Of a stretch of 64,000 nucleotides of DNA, positions 33,405 to 44,628 are shown piece by piece (position 1 is the first letter of the stretch; each line of letters opens with the position of its first letter). Origin of the DNA: Hordeum vulgare subsp. vulgare (taxonomy: Eukaryota > Streptophyta > Magnoliopsida > Poales > Poaceae); the NCBI RefSeq assembly GCF_904849725.1, contig NC_058518.1:5538147-5602146 (forward strand), written 5' to 3'. Position numbers and translations under genes: made by a program. The notes under the pieces were generated by a model, which was given only the letters and a program-made list of their open reading frames with translations, ran no database searches and was not told where the DNA came from.

Positions 33405-35821
33405 ATGTCGACTAGGGGTTTAGGATTCACTGACACTCTTAGTTTCGATGGCACAAATTTTGATGTTTGGGTAATTCGCATGCTTAATCACTTTCGGGTC
33501 TTGGACCCAAATTTAGAGCGAATTGTAGATATGGGTTTTTCTCCTCCAAAAGATTCTCAAAATATATCTTTAGAGGATGAGAAAAACTCGGATCTCGATG
33601 CTCAAGCTTCTAATGTGCTTTTTGATGCTTTGAGCAATGTAGTTATATTTCAACTAATGCCATTCCGGGATGCTCATGAGTTGTGGACAAAGCTTCAAGA
33701 TAAATATGGTATGTCCAAGATTTGTGGGAATGATTGTTCTCCCTCCACCTCCGGTCCTGTGGTCTTCTCAACTTTATCTACTTCACCTACATGTGGATTT
33801 CCACAAGGTAATGATATGGTGAGTAGTGGAGATCATTGCAATGATGATAGTGGGCGTATTGTTGATGATCCTTCATCACTATATTATTGCAATGCTTCAT
33901 CTTTGGGCATTAAGACTTCGATCACTCTAAATATTTTACATGCTTGTGTTTATAGTCCTTGCATATCATGTAAGAACTACTTGACTAAATCTCATGATGA
34001 TATGCTTCCTATATCTTGTTGCCATGATAAAAATGTATATATTTCCTCAAGTTGTTGTGGTAACGATGTAGAGGAAATTCATCACTCCATGGAACAAGAT
34101 GTGGACTTGAAAGATGCTTCAAGGGATCCTACATCATCATCTATTATTACTCACTTTTTCCTTATGGCTAAGGCTTCAAAGGCATCTCCTACTTTGAATC
34201 CCAATGTATCTCATGATGATGATGTTGATGATAATGAGGATGAGAATAATGATGAAGAGACTGATATTATTGCATCCTTAAAAATTAAGGGTGAAATTAT
34301 TTTTAAATATCTTTATAAAAATAAACTTGCTTGTTCCAACTTCTTGGAAATCATGTCTATTGCCACTGAGGGCAAGAAATACATTGAGGAGTTGGAAGCT
34401 CATCTCGAGGAGCATGAGGCCACCATAGACAATGGAAGGTCATGAGCGTGATTACGCTAACGAGATCGCGGAGCTATCTCAAGCTCTTGAAAATGAACAA
34501 ACCACCAAGGAATCTCTTGAGGAAACCTTTGCTATAGAATTATCTAGATTAAAGGAATCCCATGATAGAGCTCTCGAGGTGGCTATTGATTTTAGAACTA
34601 AAAATGATAAGCTTGAAGTTGCACATGCTAAACTCGTTGAGGACTATGAGCACCTCGAAAATGGCTCAAGGGCTATTAAGAGTTCCCTCATCGAACTCAC
34701 CGAGTCTCATGCTCAACTTGAAGCTTCATATGCTAAAGAGCTTGCCAAGTTGCCTTCTCCTCTTATTGTTAATAATGATTCTTGTGCTGCTAACTCTACT
34801 TCTTGCGAAGCATCCATTTTAAAGGAGAATGTTGAGCTAAGGGCTCAACTTGAGTTGCTATCTAGCAATTATGGGAAATTGGAAGAAAGTCATGTAATGC
34901 TCACAAGATCTCATGATGATCTTCTAGTATCCCATAATGTGCTAAAATTAGCTCATGAGGCTATAACTACCAAGGTAACATCGAGGGAGCCTCATGTGGA
35001 CACTAGCACTACTTATAGTCAAAATGCTATATTGCCATGTGCTAGTCCTCGTAATTCATCTACTCATAATGTTGCTACATCTTGTGATGAATTACTTTCC
35101 ATGCCTTGTTGCTCTAACAAAGAAGCTTATACTTCCTCTAGTACTTGTGTTGATACTAACCATGTAGAGGAAATCAAAGAGCTCAAGGCCCAAGTCACTT
35201 CCTTGAAGAAAGACTTGGAAAAGAGTCATGAAGGAATGTCCACACTCAACAATGTCTTGGGTGGGAAAAAAATCCCCAAATGACAAATATGGACTTGGAT
35301 TCAACTCCAACAATAAGAATAAGTCCAAAAGCTTCAAGAAGAAGGGCCAAGAACAAGTCAAGAATTTGGCCAAGATTATTTGCTTCAAGTGTAAAATTGA
35401 AGGGCACCATGTTAGATCTTGCCCACTAAAGAAGAAGCCCCAAAGTCACAAGCAACAAGGGAAGCGGCCACAAGTTCAATCACATACTCAACTACAAGTT
35501 GAAGAAAGGCCCCTTCCCAAGAATACCCAAGCCAACACTCCTCTTGTTGAAAAATCAATAAGGAAGAAATTAAAGGGAAGATGTTGTTACTTATGTCGTG
35601 AGAAGGGTCACTTCGCTTCTTCTTGCACGAGAGGTAATTTATCCAACTCAATCATTATTGATGATATCTATTCTCTTGGGAAGGATAAGGTTGGCAATGT
35701 GCTTTCCAAGTTTGTTGGTACTCAAAGTGGTGTCAAGAAAAGTACCATTTGGGTTGCCAAGCCGATTGTGACTAACCTCTTAGGACCCAACGTGGTTGGG
35801 GACCAACAAGCTCAAACTTGA
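33405..35821 (+). pseudogene. Gag-like protein with coiled coil and two zinc knuckles, two frameshifts
   Basis: Three open pieces follow each other in different frames: 33405-34445, 34432-35283 and 35228-35821. Piece 1 opens MSTRGLGFTDTLSFDGTNFD and WVIRMLNHFRVLD, a Copia-type gag (UBN2-like) start. Piece 2 is a long Glu/Leu/Ala-rich coiled coil. Piece 3 has two CCHC knuckles, CFKCKIEGHHVRSC and CYLCREKGHFASSC, for RNA packaging. No protease or pol follows in any frame. Overlaps near 34430 and 35270 mark simple indels. By its build it resembles gag of SIRE/Maximus-like Copia elements. The assignment is tentative. Confidence 0.7.
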
Positions 35822-37810
35822 TCAATAGGTGAATGTGGAGGATATTGGAGACTTGGATACATGATGAAGAATTAAGGGGTCTTCATCATTCATATTATCT
35901 CAAGCCAAGTCATTTGGATTATTGAGTTTCTATCTCATATCCAATGTGCTTCCTTATGGTAACTTGTACTTAAATTGTTTACATTGTTAGTTGCTTGCCC
36001 CTTTGCATGTTGTGGTTTTGTACCTTACATGTGTTTGTATATGTTGTGCTTCCAACTTGCTTATCTTGAGTAATCTAGTATGTGTGTGTTGGTTTGCATA
36101 TCATGTACATGTGAGTCTTGTTTTGAGCCTTTTTGCATCTTGTTTGTATCTTTGTTGGCTCTTGTAAGAGATTAATGGATTATCCCATTGTGGGGGAGTG
36201 ATCTGCTTTGCACACATCACAATCCTATAAATGTGTATACATGGGGAATACCACCTAGTATTGATATTTCAAGATTATCTAGTTTCTATGTGGTATGTCT
36301 TACTCATGAGGAATTCAAATTCTATATGGTCCGTTAATTATCTCTTGTTTGTTTTGATTCTGTCACTTGTTAATATTGTTGGGTTATCACATTATGGGGG
36401 AGTGATATGCTATGTGCATATTACAAGCCTTGAAAATGTGTACATTTGAGGTATTGCCACTTAGTGTTGATATTGTAAATTATCTTGTTCCTAGGTGGCA
36501 TGTTAGCTCTACAAGTGTCATTTGCTTGCGTTTTAAGGGTAAAGATGATGTTGGATATATTTGTGATCTACCAATGAGTATTATTTTCAAAATGCTTGTT
36601 GTCCTTGACAATTGGTATTCCCATCATGTGGTAGAAATTGCTAATCGTCTTTACATTGGATTTTGTGTGTCGTTTGTCTTCCTTGCCTCATGTGTATCTA
36701 TTTTAACATGTCTAGTGTTTTTATAGATATAGAGAAAGTGATGATCTCATCTTGTGAATTTTGTATTTAAATGCAAATTCTATATAATGCACATCCCTTG
36801 GGGGAGCTATCCTATTTTCTTTAGAACACTCTCTTTATTCGGCCATCATAAAATCTTTTGATCCCCATTAAGTGCGTGTTGATGGGAGGCAAGTCTTGCT
36901 CTTTATGATGCTTTGTGCCATCATGAAAATTTGTCGAGGGTTTGGTTTGTTGGAACCTAGCTCTCTTTTGGAAACTAGATACCTCGTGTTTGTTTTCCTT
37001 CAATTGGTATCTTGTTTACTTTTATTTGGCATGTGTCAATGGATATTCTTATTCCTTGAGGTATATTTTAATTGATATCCTTCAAGTGATAGTTTTTTGT
37101 TTGGTATCTTATTATCACTTGATACCTTGTGTTTTGGTGTCCTATCAACTCTGTGTTGAGTTGATTCTTGAAAGCCTTGATCATGCATATTTACTATATA
37201 TAGCTTCTTTTGCTTGCTTTCTTTCTTTGACCCAATATATAGGGGAAACTCCACCTTGTCATAAATTGGCTAAAGTGTGCATGAAATTAAAATTCATATC
37301 TATATGCACATATGTATGTGGAGTTTGTCCTATGTATTGTTGGTTTTCTAACTCTTTGGTCCCAATGAGTTTGGGCACCATTTTGTTTGTTTTGTTGTTC
37401 CACGAACAATTGGAGATGCGTTGGATGCTCGCCTCACCTACAAGGAAGGTGTTGAGACCATGTGATTATTGGAGCCAAGTTAGGATGATCAACGAACAAC
37501 TATCTACTATATACATCAATCCAATGTTGTCTCGGTAACAAGTATCTATTTCATGCATTCATTTCTTGCAAAGGCCCAAACCTGTCTTTTCTTGGTCAGG
37601 TTGCATCATGGCATGAATCTCTTGATTTGTTCTTGTAGTACTTGTTTCCTTTCTCAAAGCATCCGAACGATGATGTCTTATTGCTAGTTGGGATGTCTTT
37701 GATGTTCGTATGTTGGAAGTTCATATTGTACAATAAGAAAATATTAGGCAATGTGCTATGCTTCCAAGGAAAGATCTTATTGATATATTTATGACTTCCT
37801 TTTGGATATC
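35822..37810 (+). other. Non-coding 3' region of the gag-only element
   Basis: T-rich sequence with short hydrophobic ORFs (such as 36412-36726 and 36942-37538) that have no recognisable domain and look like chance products of T-rich DNA. Where an autonomous Copia element would have pol there is none. Confidence 0.6.
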
Positions 37811-39342
37811 TGATACGTCTCCAACGTATATATAATTTTTGATGGTTCCATGCTATTATCTTGTCAAACTTTGGATGTTTTGTATGCCTTTTATATCTTT
37901 TTTGGGAATAACTTATTAACTCAGTGCCAAGTGCCAATTCCTGTTTTTTCCGTGTTTTTGACCCTTTTTCAGAGGAGGATTTTAAACGGTGTCCAAACGG
38001 AATAAAACTTTCGAAAAGATTTTTTTCTGGAATAGAAGATACGCACCAGACTTGAGAAGCAAGGCAGGGGCCTACAGGGGACCCCACAAGCCCCCTAGGC
38101 GCAGCCAGGGGGGCCGCGCCTAGCAGGCTTGTGGGCCCACTGTGGCACGTGTGCCCTACCTCTTCCGCCTATAAATCCAGAAAAAATCCACAACTGAAAG
38201 AGAGATCCACGAAAATACTTTTCCACCGCCGCAAGCTTCTGTCTCCGCAAGATCCCATCTGGGGCATGTTCTGGTGCCCTACCAGAGGGGGGTTCGGATA
38301 CGGAGGGCTTCTTCATCAACACCATGACCTCTCCGATGATGGGTGAGTAGTTCACCATAGACCTTCGGGTCCATAGCTAGTAGCTAGCTGGCTTCTTCTC
38401 TCTCTTGGATCTTCAATACAAAGTTCTCCATGATCTTCATGGAGATCTATCCGATGTAATCTTCTTTTGCAGTGTGTTTGTCGAGATCCGATGAATTGTG
38501 GATTTATGATCAGATTATCTATGAATCTTATATGAGTTTCTTTTGATCTCTTATATGCATGATTTCATATCCTTGTAATTCTCTTCGAGTTGTGGGTTTT
38601 GTTTGGCCAACTTGATCTATGATTCTTGCAATGGGAGAAGTGCTTGGTTTTGGGTTCTTACCGTGCGGTGACCTCAGCCAGTGACAGAAGGGGTAGCGAG
38701 GCACGCATCGTGTTGTTGCCATCAAGGGTAAAAAGATGGGATTTTCATCATTGGTTTGAGTTTATCCCTCTACATCATGTCATCTTGCTTAAGGCGTTAC
38801 TCTGTTCGTCATGAACTCAATACACTAGATGCATGCTGGATAGCGATCGATGTGTGCAGTAATAGTAGTAGATGCAGAAAGTATTGGTCTACTTGTGTTG
38901 GACGTGATGCCTATATGTATGATCATTGCCTTAGATATCGTCATGACTTTGCGCGGTTCTATCAATTGCTCAGCAATAATTTGTTCACCCACCGTATTAT
39001 TTGCTATTTTGAGAGAAGCCTCTAGTGAACCCTATGGCCCCCGGGTTTACTTCACACCATATTTTCAGCCTTACACTTTTAATTCGTTGCACTTTTTGCC
39101 TTCACATCTCACTTTACAATCAATCTTGAAGGGATTGACAACCCCTTTATAGCGTTGGGTGCAAGCTCTTTTGTATTTGTGCAGGTACTCTGGACTTGAC
39201 GCGATTCTCCTACTGGATTGATACCTTGGTTCTCAAACTGAGGGAAATACTTACTGCTCCTGTGTTGCATCGCCCTTTCCTCTTCAAGGAAAAAACCAAT
39301 GCAAGCTCAAGGGGCGACAGAACGATTTCTGTCGCTGTAGCA
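37811..39342 (+). repeat. 5' LTR of the plus-strand Athila-like element
   Basis: 1532 bp, ending ...CTGTAGCA just before the primer site. It is homologous to the minus-strand LTR 31391-29905 with many substitutions, so the two insertions are not recent sisters. Confidence 0.85.
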
Positions 39343-41173
39343 GAAGAATTTCTGGCGCCATTGACGGGGAGGATCAAGTCAAGAACTCATCCAAGTAAGT
39401 GTCGCAAACCCATCTCTTGCATTTACTTTTTTGCGTCTTGTTTTCCTCTCCCCCACTTCTGAAAAACAAAATTTACAAAAAGATTTGCCATTTTCGTTTG
39501 CCTTTTTCGTTCGCCTTTTCTCTCGCCTGCTTTGTGTTCGCTTGTGTGCTTGCTTGCTTGCTGAAGTGTAACGACCAAGATGCGGTCCTTTCCGATCTCG
39601 GGCTCGAGGCTCCAAATAGGAAAGAAGTGCATCTAAGCATTTCACAAGCAAGTAACATAGCACTAATAATAATAAAAGTAGACAATTCAGGATTCAACTG
39701 TCTTCTCATTAATAACTCAGAGTACATCACAGATACAATCAAGGTAGTTCCGCTAGGGACTACAGAACATGGAAATGCTATGCTACCCTGCATGCAGGCC
39801 CACGATCACGACCATGCCTCAGTCCTCTGGATAGTTCACGTAGAGGCTGTATGTCTCCTTGTCGTACTGCCACGCCAGCTGGGTGCCGTCGGGGTCATCT
39901 GTCTCTGGGGTACCTGTACCTGTTGGGAGTTTCAGAGGAATCCGTGAGCCACGGGGACTCAGCAATCTAAGACCTTGGTGCCAGAACTAGTCATGTTATT
40001 AGGTGGGGTAAGGGTGAAGTGTATAAGGTTGCAGCATCCTAAGCTTGATTTAGTGGCTAACTTACGTAAGCAATTATGAAGGTGGTCTACACTAGCGGTC
40101 GTGAGTACTTCATCACTAAGTGATCCTGAACACCTACCTACGGCATTCATAACCCCACCGTGTTCCCGATCGAAGAGAGATCTTCGAGGGGGACAGTCAC
40201 GGTTACGCACACAGTTGGCAATCTTATTAGCTTATGTTTATGTTCTCTAATACCGAATGTTAACAAAATATTCCAAGTTGCCACATAACCGCCGGCACGG
40301 CTTTCCGAAAGATTAAACCTTGCAGGGGTGCTCCAACTAGTCCATCACAAACGTACACAGGCCACAAAGGCATCCTCTATCACGAATCTCGTTATCTCGT
40401 CGGATTCCTTAGAGGAAAACCTCAACTCTGGCGAAACCAAAGCTTCACTAGGATTCCTATACGCAAGATATTCCGCTAAGGTAAGGCAAGGCTAGCAGGA
40501 CCTCCCGGTATGTCGACGACCTGATAAGAGCCGCGTATCTCAGTCTCAGGACAACACCGTCTATGCAAAGTGGACAAGGACCAAACCTCAAGTTTCCCTG
40601 GGGTGGTCTTGCCGACTGCTGGGTGGTTGGACCAACACTCATGAGGAGCACTGGCCCGGGTTGTTGATTAAATTCCTCGGGGTAGCTATTCCCTATGCAG
40701 GTTATTAGGTGATTAGCAAATAAAACCAATGTTGGGTCATGTAGGACAAGCCTTAGCACTACGCGATTTATCGAGGGGGTCCCCATAACAACCCCGAATG
40801 TGTGTGTGCGTAGCAGCGATCCCTCCCCTCGTAGTGCGTCGGTTAGGAGCACTGGATACCTCTGGTAGCGTGCAGTAGCAGCAGAACATGCCGACGATCT
40901 CTCTGTCGCCGTGCTTCTCTGTCTGGAGCAGATGCATCGGGTTGCAGTGGTGTATGTGTGTGGCGGTCAAGTGAGCTTGTGCGTGTGGTTGTGGTGCAGC
41001 AGGGGCTTCCTCCCCCTCGAGTTCGTGTGGGTTGCAATGGTGGCTCCCCTCGTGGGCAGCAGCAGCAGTAGTTCTACTCCGGCGTTCTCTCTGTCGCTGA
41101 CGTGTAGAGCAGAGCAGTAGGTGTTTGCTAGTATGATGAGATTCAGCCCCCTTCTCTGTCAGACTTCCAATCG

Positions 41174-41391
41174 TACCGCAGTGGTTGAGCCTTGTGGTTG
41201 ATATCGTCAGGTGCAGGGTTCGAATCCCATGTGTTGCACCCCCTTTTTATTGCCCGTTTTCTTTCCTGTTTCACAGTAGAGCAGCACAACAGAGTATATC
41301 CTCTGCTTGGGTCCTTCTGTGTCGAGCCCCATGGGCATAACAGAGTGGGTTGTTGCAGTAGAGAGCACCAGGAGGTTTAGGGTTCAAATCC
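41174..41391 (+). other. Pol III promoter-like boxes inside the composite
   Basis: A box A-like TACCGCAGTGG (41174-41184) lies 33 bp before a perfect box B, GGTTCGAATCC (41217-41227). A second perfect box B, GGTTCAAATCC, is at 41381-41391. No full cloverleaf can be drawn, so these are tRNA-like remnants at most. Confidence 0.35.
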
Positions 41392-41638
41392 TGACCCCTC
41401 CTGCTATTCTTTTCTATTCCTTTTGTTTTTCTTGTTTTTGAGCTTTCCCCTTAGCATGTGTAATTGATGTTGGGGTGTATTGTACATGTGGGAGTTGTTC
41501 ATTCCCCCCCCCACTTTCAACAGCATGTGATGTTTTACATTGTTAGCATGAGCACCTATTATGTGGGCTTAGGGCTAGTAGATATGTGTGAGAGGTGTGT
41601 GTGTGTGCTCTAGAGGGAGTGCATGTAAACTGCATATA

Positions 41639-42363
41639 TGTGATAGCCTGGCTTATTAGGGATGATAGACTACTCATATCAATAAGGAATTCCTTGTTTT
41701 TCGGGAGCCCATTCGAACAGAACTCACAAGTTAAGCGTGCTCGGCTTGGAGTAGTTCTAGGATGGGTGACCGACCGGGAAGTTGATCCCGGGTGCGCATG
41801 AGTGAGGACAAAGTGCGCAGAAAAGACTAGTATTGATATGTGGGGCCAGTCTAGATCCCGCCAGGAGTAACGACCGCCGGCGGGTGTGTCCGGGGCGTTA
41901 CAAGTTTGGTATCAGAGCCGACCCTCGCGGTTACACGGATGTTTGCGGACAGGTGTGCGGTCATGTTGTTCATGACGTTTGTGACCCGTCGTGGCACACG
42001 ACATGGTACATGTACTGGACTGGATGCACAGATGTTTGTACCAAGAGGGAACGGTCCTGTGGCCCGACGAGGACGTCAGTTCCTCTGAGTGGTGGTGTAT
42101 GTGATAGCCTGGCTTATTAGGGATGATAGACTACTCATATCAATAAGGAATTTCTTCTTTTCCGGGAGCCCATTCGAACAGAACTCACAAGTTAAGCGTC
42201 CTCACCTTGGAGTAGTTTTAGGATGGGTGACCGACCGGGAAGTTGATCCCGGGTGTGCATGAGTGAGGACAAAGTGCGCAGAAAAGACTAGTATTGATAT
42301 GTGGGGCCAGTCTAGATCCCGTCAGGAGTAACGACCGCCGGCGGGTGTGTCCGGGGCGTTACA
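41639..42363 (+). mobile_element. Cassandra-type TRIM retrotransposon
   Basis: Two 264-bp LTRs (41639-41902 and 42100-42363), both TGTGATAGCC...GGGGCGTTACA, enclose a 197-bp non-coding centre. The centre opens with a tRNA-Met primer site, TGGTATCAGAGC (41907-41918). Each LTR holds a 5S rRNA-like segment, the hallmark of Cassandra. The element has no ORF and must be copied by another element's enzymes. The two LTRs differ at several positions, so the insertion is not very recent. No target duplication of its own is present (ATATA left, TGAAG right). Confidence 0.9.
41705..41800 (+). ncRNA. 5S rRNA-like segment in the Cassandra 5' LTR
   Basis: It contains AAGTTAAGCGTGCT (5S box A) and AGGATGGGTGACC (box C) in the spacing of plant 5S rRNA, but the flanks differ from a true 5S gene. 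In known Cassandra elements this part can be transcribed by RNA polymerase III. The segment in the second LTR (about 42163-42260) has a changed box A (GCGTCCT). Confidence 0.8.
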
Positions 42364-43173
42364 TGAAGTCACCTTGAGTGAAAACACCAAACTTTGTGAG
42401 TTCTCGAATACTAATAATAATGATTTTATTAGTACTCCGATTGCTCCCGCCACTAGTGCGGAATCATACGAAATCAATGCGGCTTTGCTGAATCTTGTTA
42501 TGAAAGAGCAATTCTCCGGCCTTCCTAGTGAAGATGCTGCATCCCATCTTAATACCTTCGTTGAGCTTTGCGATATGCAAAATAAGAAAGATGTGGATAA
42601 TGATGTGATTAGATTTAAGCTTTTTCCTTTCTCGTTGCGAGATCGAGCAAAAACTTGGTTTTCATCTTTGCCCAAAAATAGTATTGATTCTTGGAACAAG
42701 TGCAAAGATGCTTATATATCCAAGTATTTTCCGCCGGCTAAGATTATCTCTCTCCGTAATGATATCATGAATTTTAAGCAACTTAATCATGAACATGTTG
42801 CACAATCTTGGGAGAGAATGAAATTGATGATTAGAAATTGTCCCGCTCATGGCTTGAGCCTTTGGATGATTATACATATCTTCTACGCTGGCTTGAATTT
42901 CGCTTCTAGAAATATCTTGGACTCCGCCTCAGGTGGAACGTTCATGGAAATCACGTTAGGAGAAGCCACAAAACTCCTAGACAATATCATGACGAACTAC
43001 TCTCAGTGGCACAATGAAAGGTCACCTACTAGTAAGAAGGTACACGCTATAGAAGAAATTAACTCATTGAGTGCTAAGATGGATGAGTTAATGAATTTGG
43101 TTGCTAGTAGAAGTGCTCCTTTAGATCCTAATGATATGCCCTTGTCTTCCTTGATTGAGAGTAGCAACGCTAG

Positions 43174-44628
43174 TGTTAGTGATTGATGAAAATTGTTGTG
43201 CGGACTAATCTTGTGTCCTCAGCATTTCAGAATATTCTCTTCTAGGCACAAGATGACTCGACGCCCCTCGGAGGTTCTCAAAGACGGATTTTCTTCTATG
43301 TTTCTCTTCCTAGTTTGAGTGATAGGAAAGTCTTCGTATTAAGAGGGGGTCCGCGTCGGAAAGGTTTGGGTGGAATCCTCACGCACACACTTCATGCACC
43401 CACATATATTTTGGCCTCAATGGAGCCCCAATGGGTGTATTCTATGCCTATGCGAAAAGGGTAAGCGGTAGTACCGCTGTACCGGCGGTAGTACCGCTGG
43501 CACAGCGGTAGTACCGCTCTTAGAGCGGTAGTAAATTTTTACTACCGCTCCAAGAGCGGTACTGCCGCCCCAGGTGCGGTAGTAAACTTGTAGTACCGCT
43601 CCAGGAGCGGTACTACCGCCCGAAGTGCGGTAGTAGTTTTTTACTACCGCTCCAAGGGCGGTACTACCGCCCTCAGTGCGGTAGTATTAATTTACTACCA
43701 CGCTGACGGGCTTTTTCTCGCATACTTTTCCCAAGGAGGTGGTGGCACGGTAGTATCCCGGTACTACCGTGGTTGGTGAGAAGCTGAGCGGTAGTACCGC
43801 TCTAGGTAGCGGTAGTACCGCTCCAGGAGCGGTAGTACCGCTTGTACATTTATGTGGTAGGTGGGTAACGGGTGGATCTGCCCCCCTACTATATAAAGGT
43901 ATCTTCTTCTTCCTAGAGCTCACCTTTAACCCCTCTAAGCTCCATTGTTGCTCCACAAGCTCATTTTAGCCCGATCTCTCTCCCTAGCCAATCAACCTTG
44001 TTGATTTTCTAGGGATTGCTTGAGAAGGCCTTGATCTACACTTCCACCAAAGGATATTTGATTCCCCCTACTAATCCCTTGCGGATCTTGTTACTCTTGG
44101 GTGATTGAGCACCCTAGACGGTTGAGGTCACCTCGGAGCCACATTCCATTGTGGTGAAGCTCTGTGGTCTTGTTGGGAGCCTCCAAGCATTGTGTGGAGA
44201 TTGCCCCAACCTTGTTTGTAAAGGTTCGGTCACCGCCTTCAAGGGCACCTATAGTGGAATCACGACACCTTGCATTGCGCGAGGGCGTGAGGAGAATACG
44301 GTGGCCCTAGTGGCTTATTGGGGAGCATTGTGCCTCCACACCGCTCCAACGGAGACGTACTTCCCGTCAAAGGGAAGGAACTTCGGTAACACATCCTCGT
44401 CTTCATCGGTTCCACTTGTGGTTATCTCTTACCTTTACTTTGTATTTGTTGTTGTTGTAGAGTATCTCTTACTTTCTCCTTTACTCGTTGTTAGTAGCAT
44501 CATATAGGTCCATCACCTAGTGTCATTTTAGAGAACCTTTATGTTGCTAATCCTTATTTGTTAAGCAAAGCTAAAAATTGGTAGTTTCCTATTCACCCCC
44601 CCTCTAGTCAACCATATCGATCCTTTCA
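43174..44628 (+). mobile_element. Solo LTR with exact GCTAG target duplication
   Basis: 1455 bp from TGTTAGTGATTG to CGATCCTTTCA, flanked by GCTAG at 43169-43173 and 44629-44633. Its 3' half is related to the LTR of the gag-only element (31392-33349). It includes a GCGGTAGTACCGC array and a TATA-like CTATATAAAGG (about 43889). Solo LTRs form by recombination between the two LTRs of one element. Confidence 0.92.
43464..43842. repeat. Array of near-palindromic GCGGTAGTACCGC motifs in the solo LTR
   Basis: More than a dozen copies, some paired as hairpins. At 43525-43548 the arms GCGGTAGTAAA and TTTACTACCGC enclose only two bases. The array ends about 45 bp before the TATA-like box. Confidence 0.88.

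Larger units (their letters stand above)
28593..37810 (+). mobile_element. Gag-only LTR element (non-autonomous), 3' end not reached
   Basis: A 5' LTR (28593-28987 plus 31392-33349, split by an Athila-like insertion), a tRNA-Met-type primer site (TTGGTATTAGAGC from about 33351), a gag-like ORF (33405-35821, broken) and a non-coding 3' region (35822-37810) that is interrupted by the plus-strand Athila at 37811. No protease, integrase or reverse transcriptase is visible, so it must depend on another element. Two GGGGGAGTGAT tracts (about 36190 and 36396) and GGGGGAGCTAT (about 36799) resemble polypurine tracts. The 3' LTR is outside the visible sequence. Confidence 0.75.
39567..42363 (+). mobile_element. 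2.8 kb composite insertion ending in a Cassandra TRIM
   Basis: It is flanked by exact TGAAG duplications (39562-39566 and 42364-42368), confirmed by the uninterrupted sequence of the minus-strand sister at 29571-29590. It starts TGTAACGACC and ends GGGGCGTTACA, so the outer seven bases are inverted repeats. The left 2072 bp (39567-41638) is an unidentified, LTR-like, non-coding sequence. The right 725 bp is a Cassandra element whose own left end is inside the composite. The small ORFs are not convincing. Confidence 0.75.

Noticed and set aside
36412..37538. Hydrophobic ORFs that look like membrane proteins
   Set aside because: T-rich non-coding DNA yields Phe/Leu/Val-rich chance ORFs. There is no domain, and the region is the 3' part of a retrotransposon.
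41705..42260. Two 5S rRNA genes
   Set aside because: The 5S-like parts lie in the 264-bp LTRs of a Cassandra element and lack proper 5S ends.
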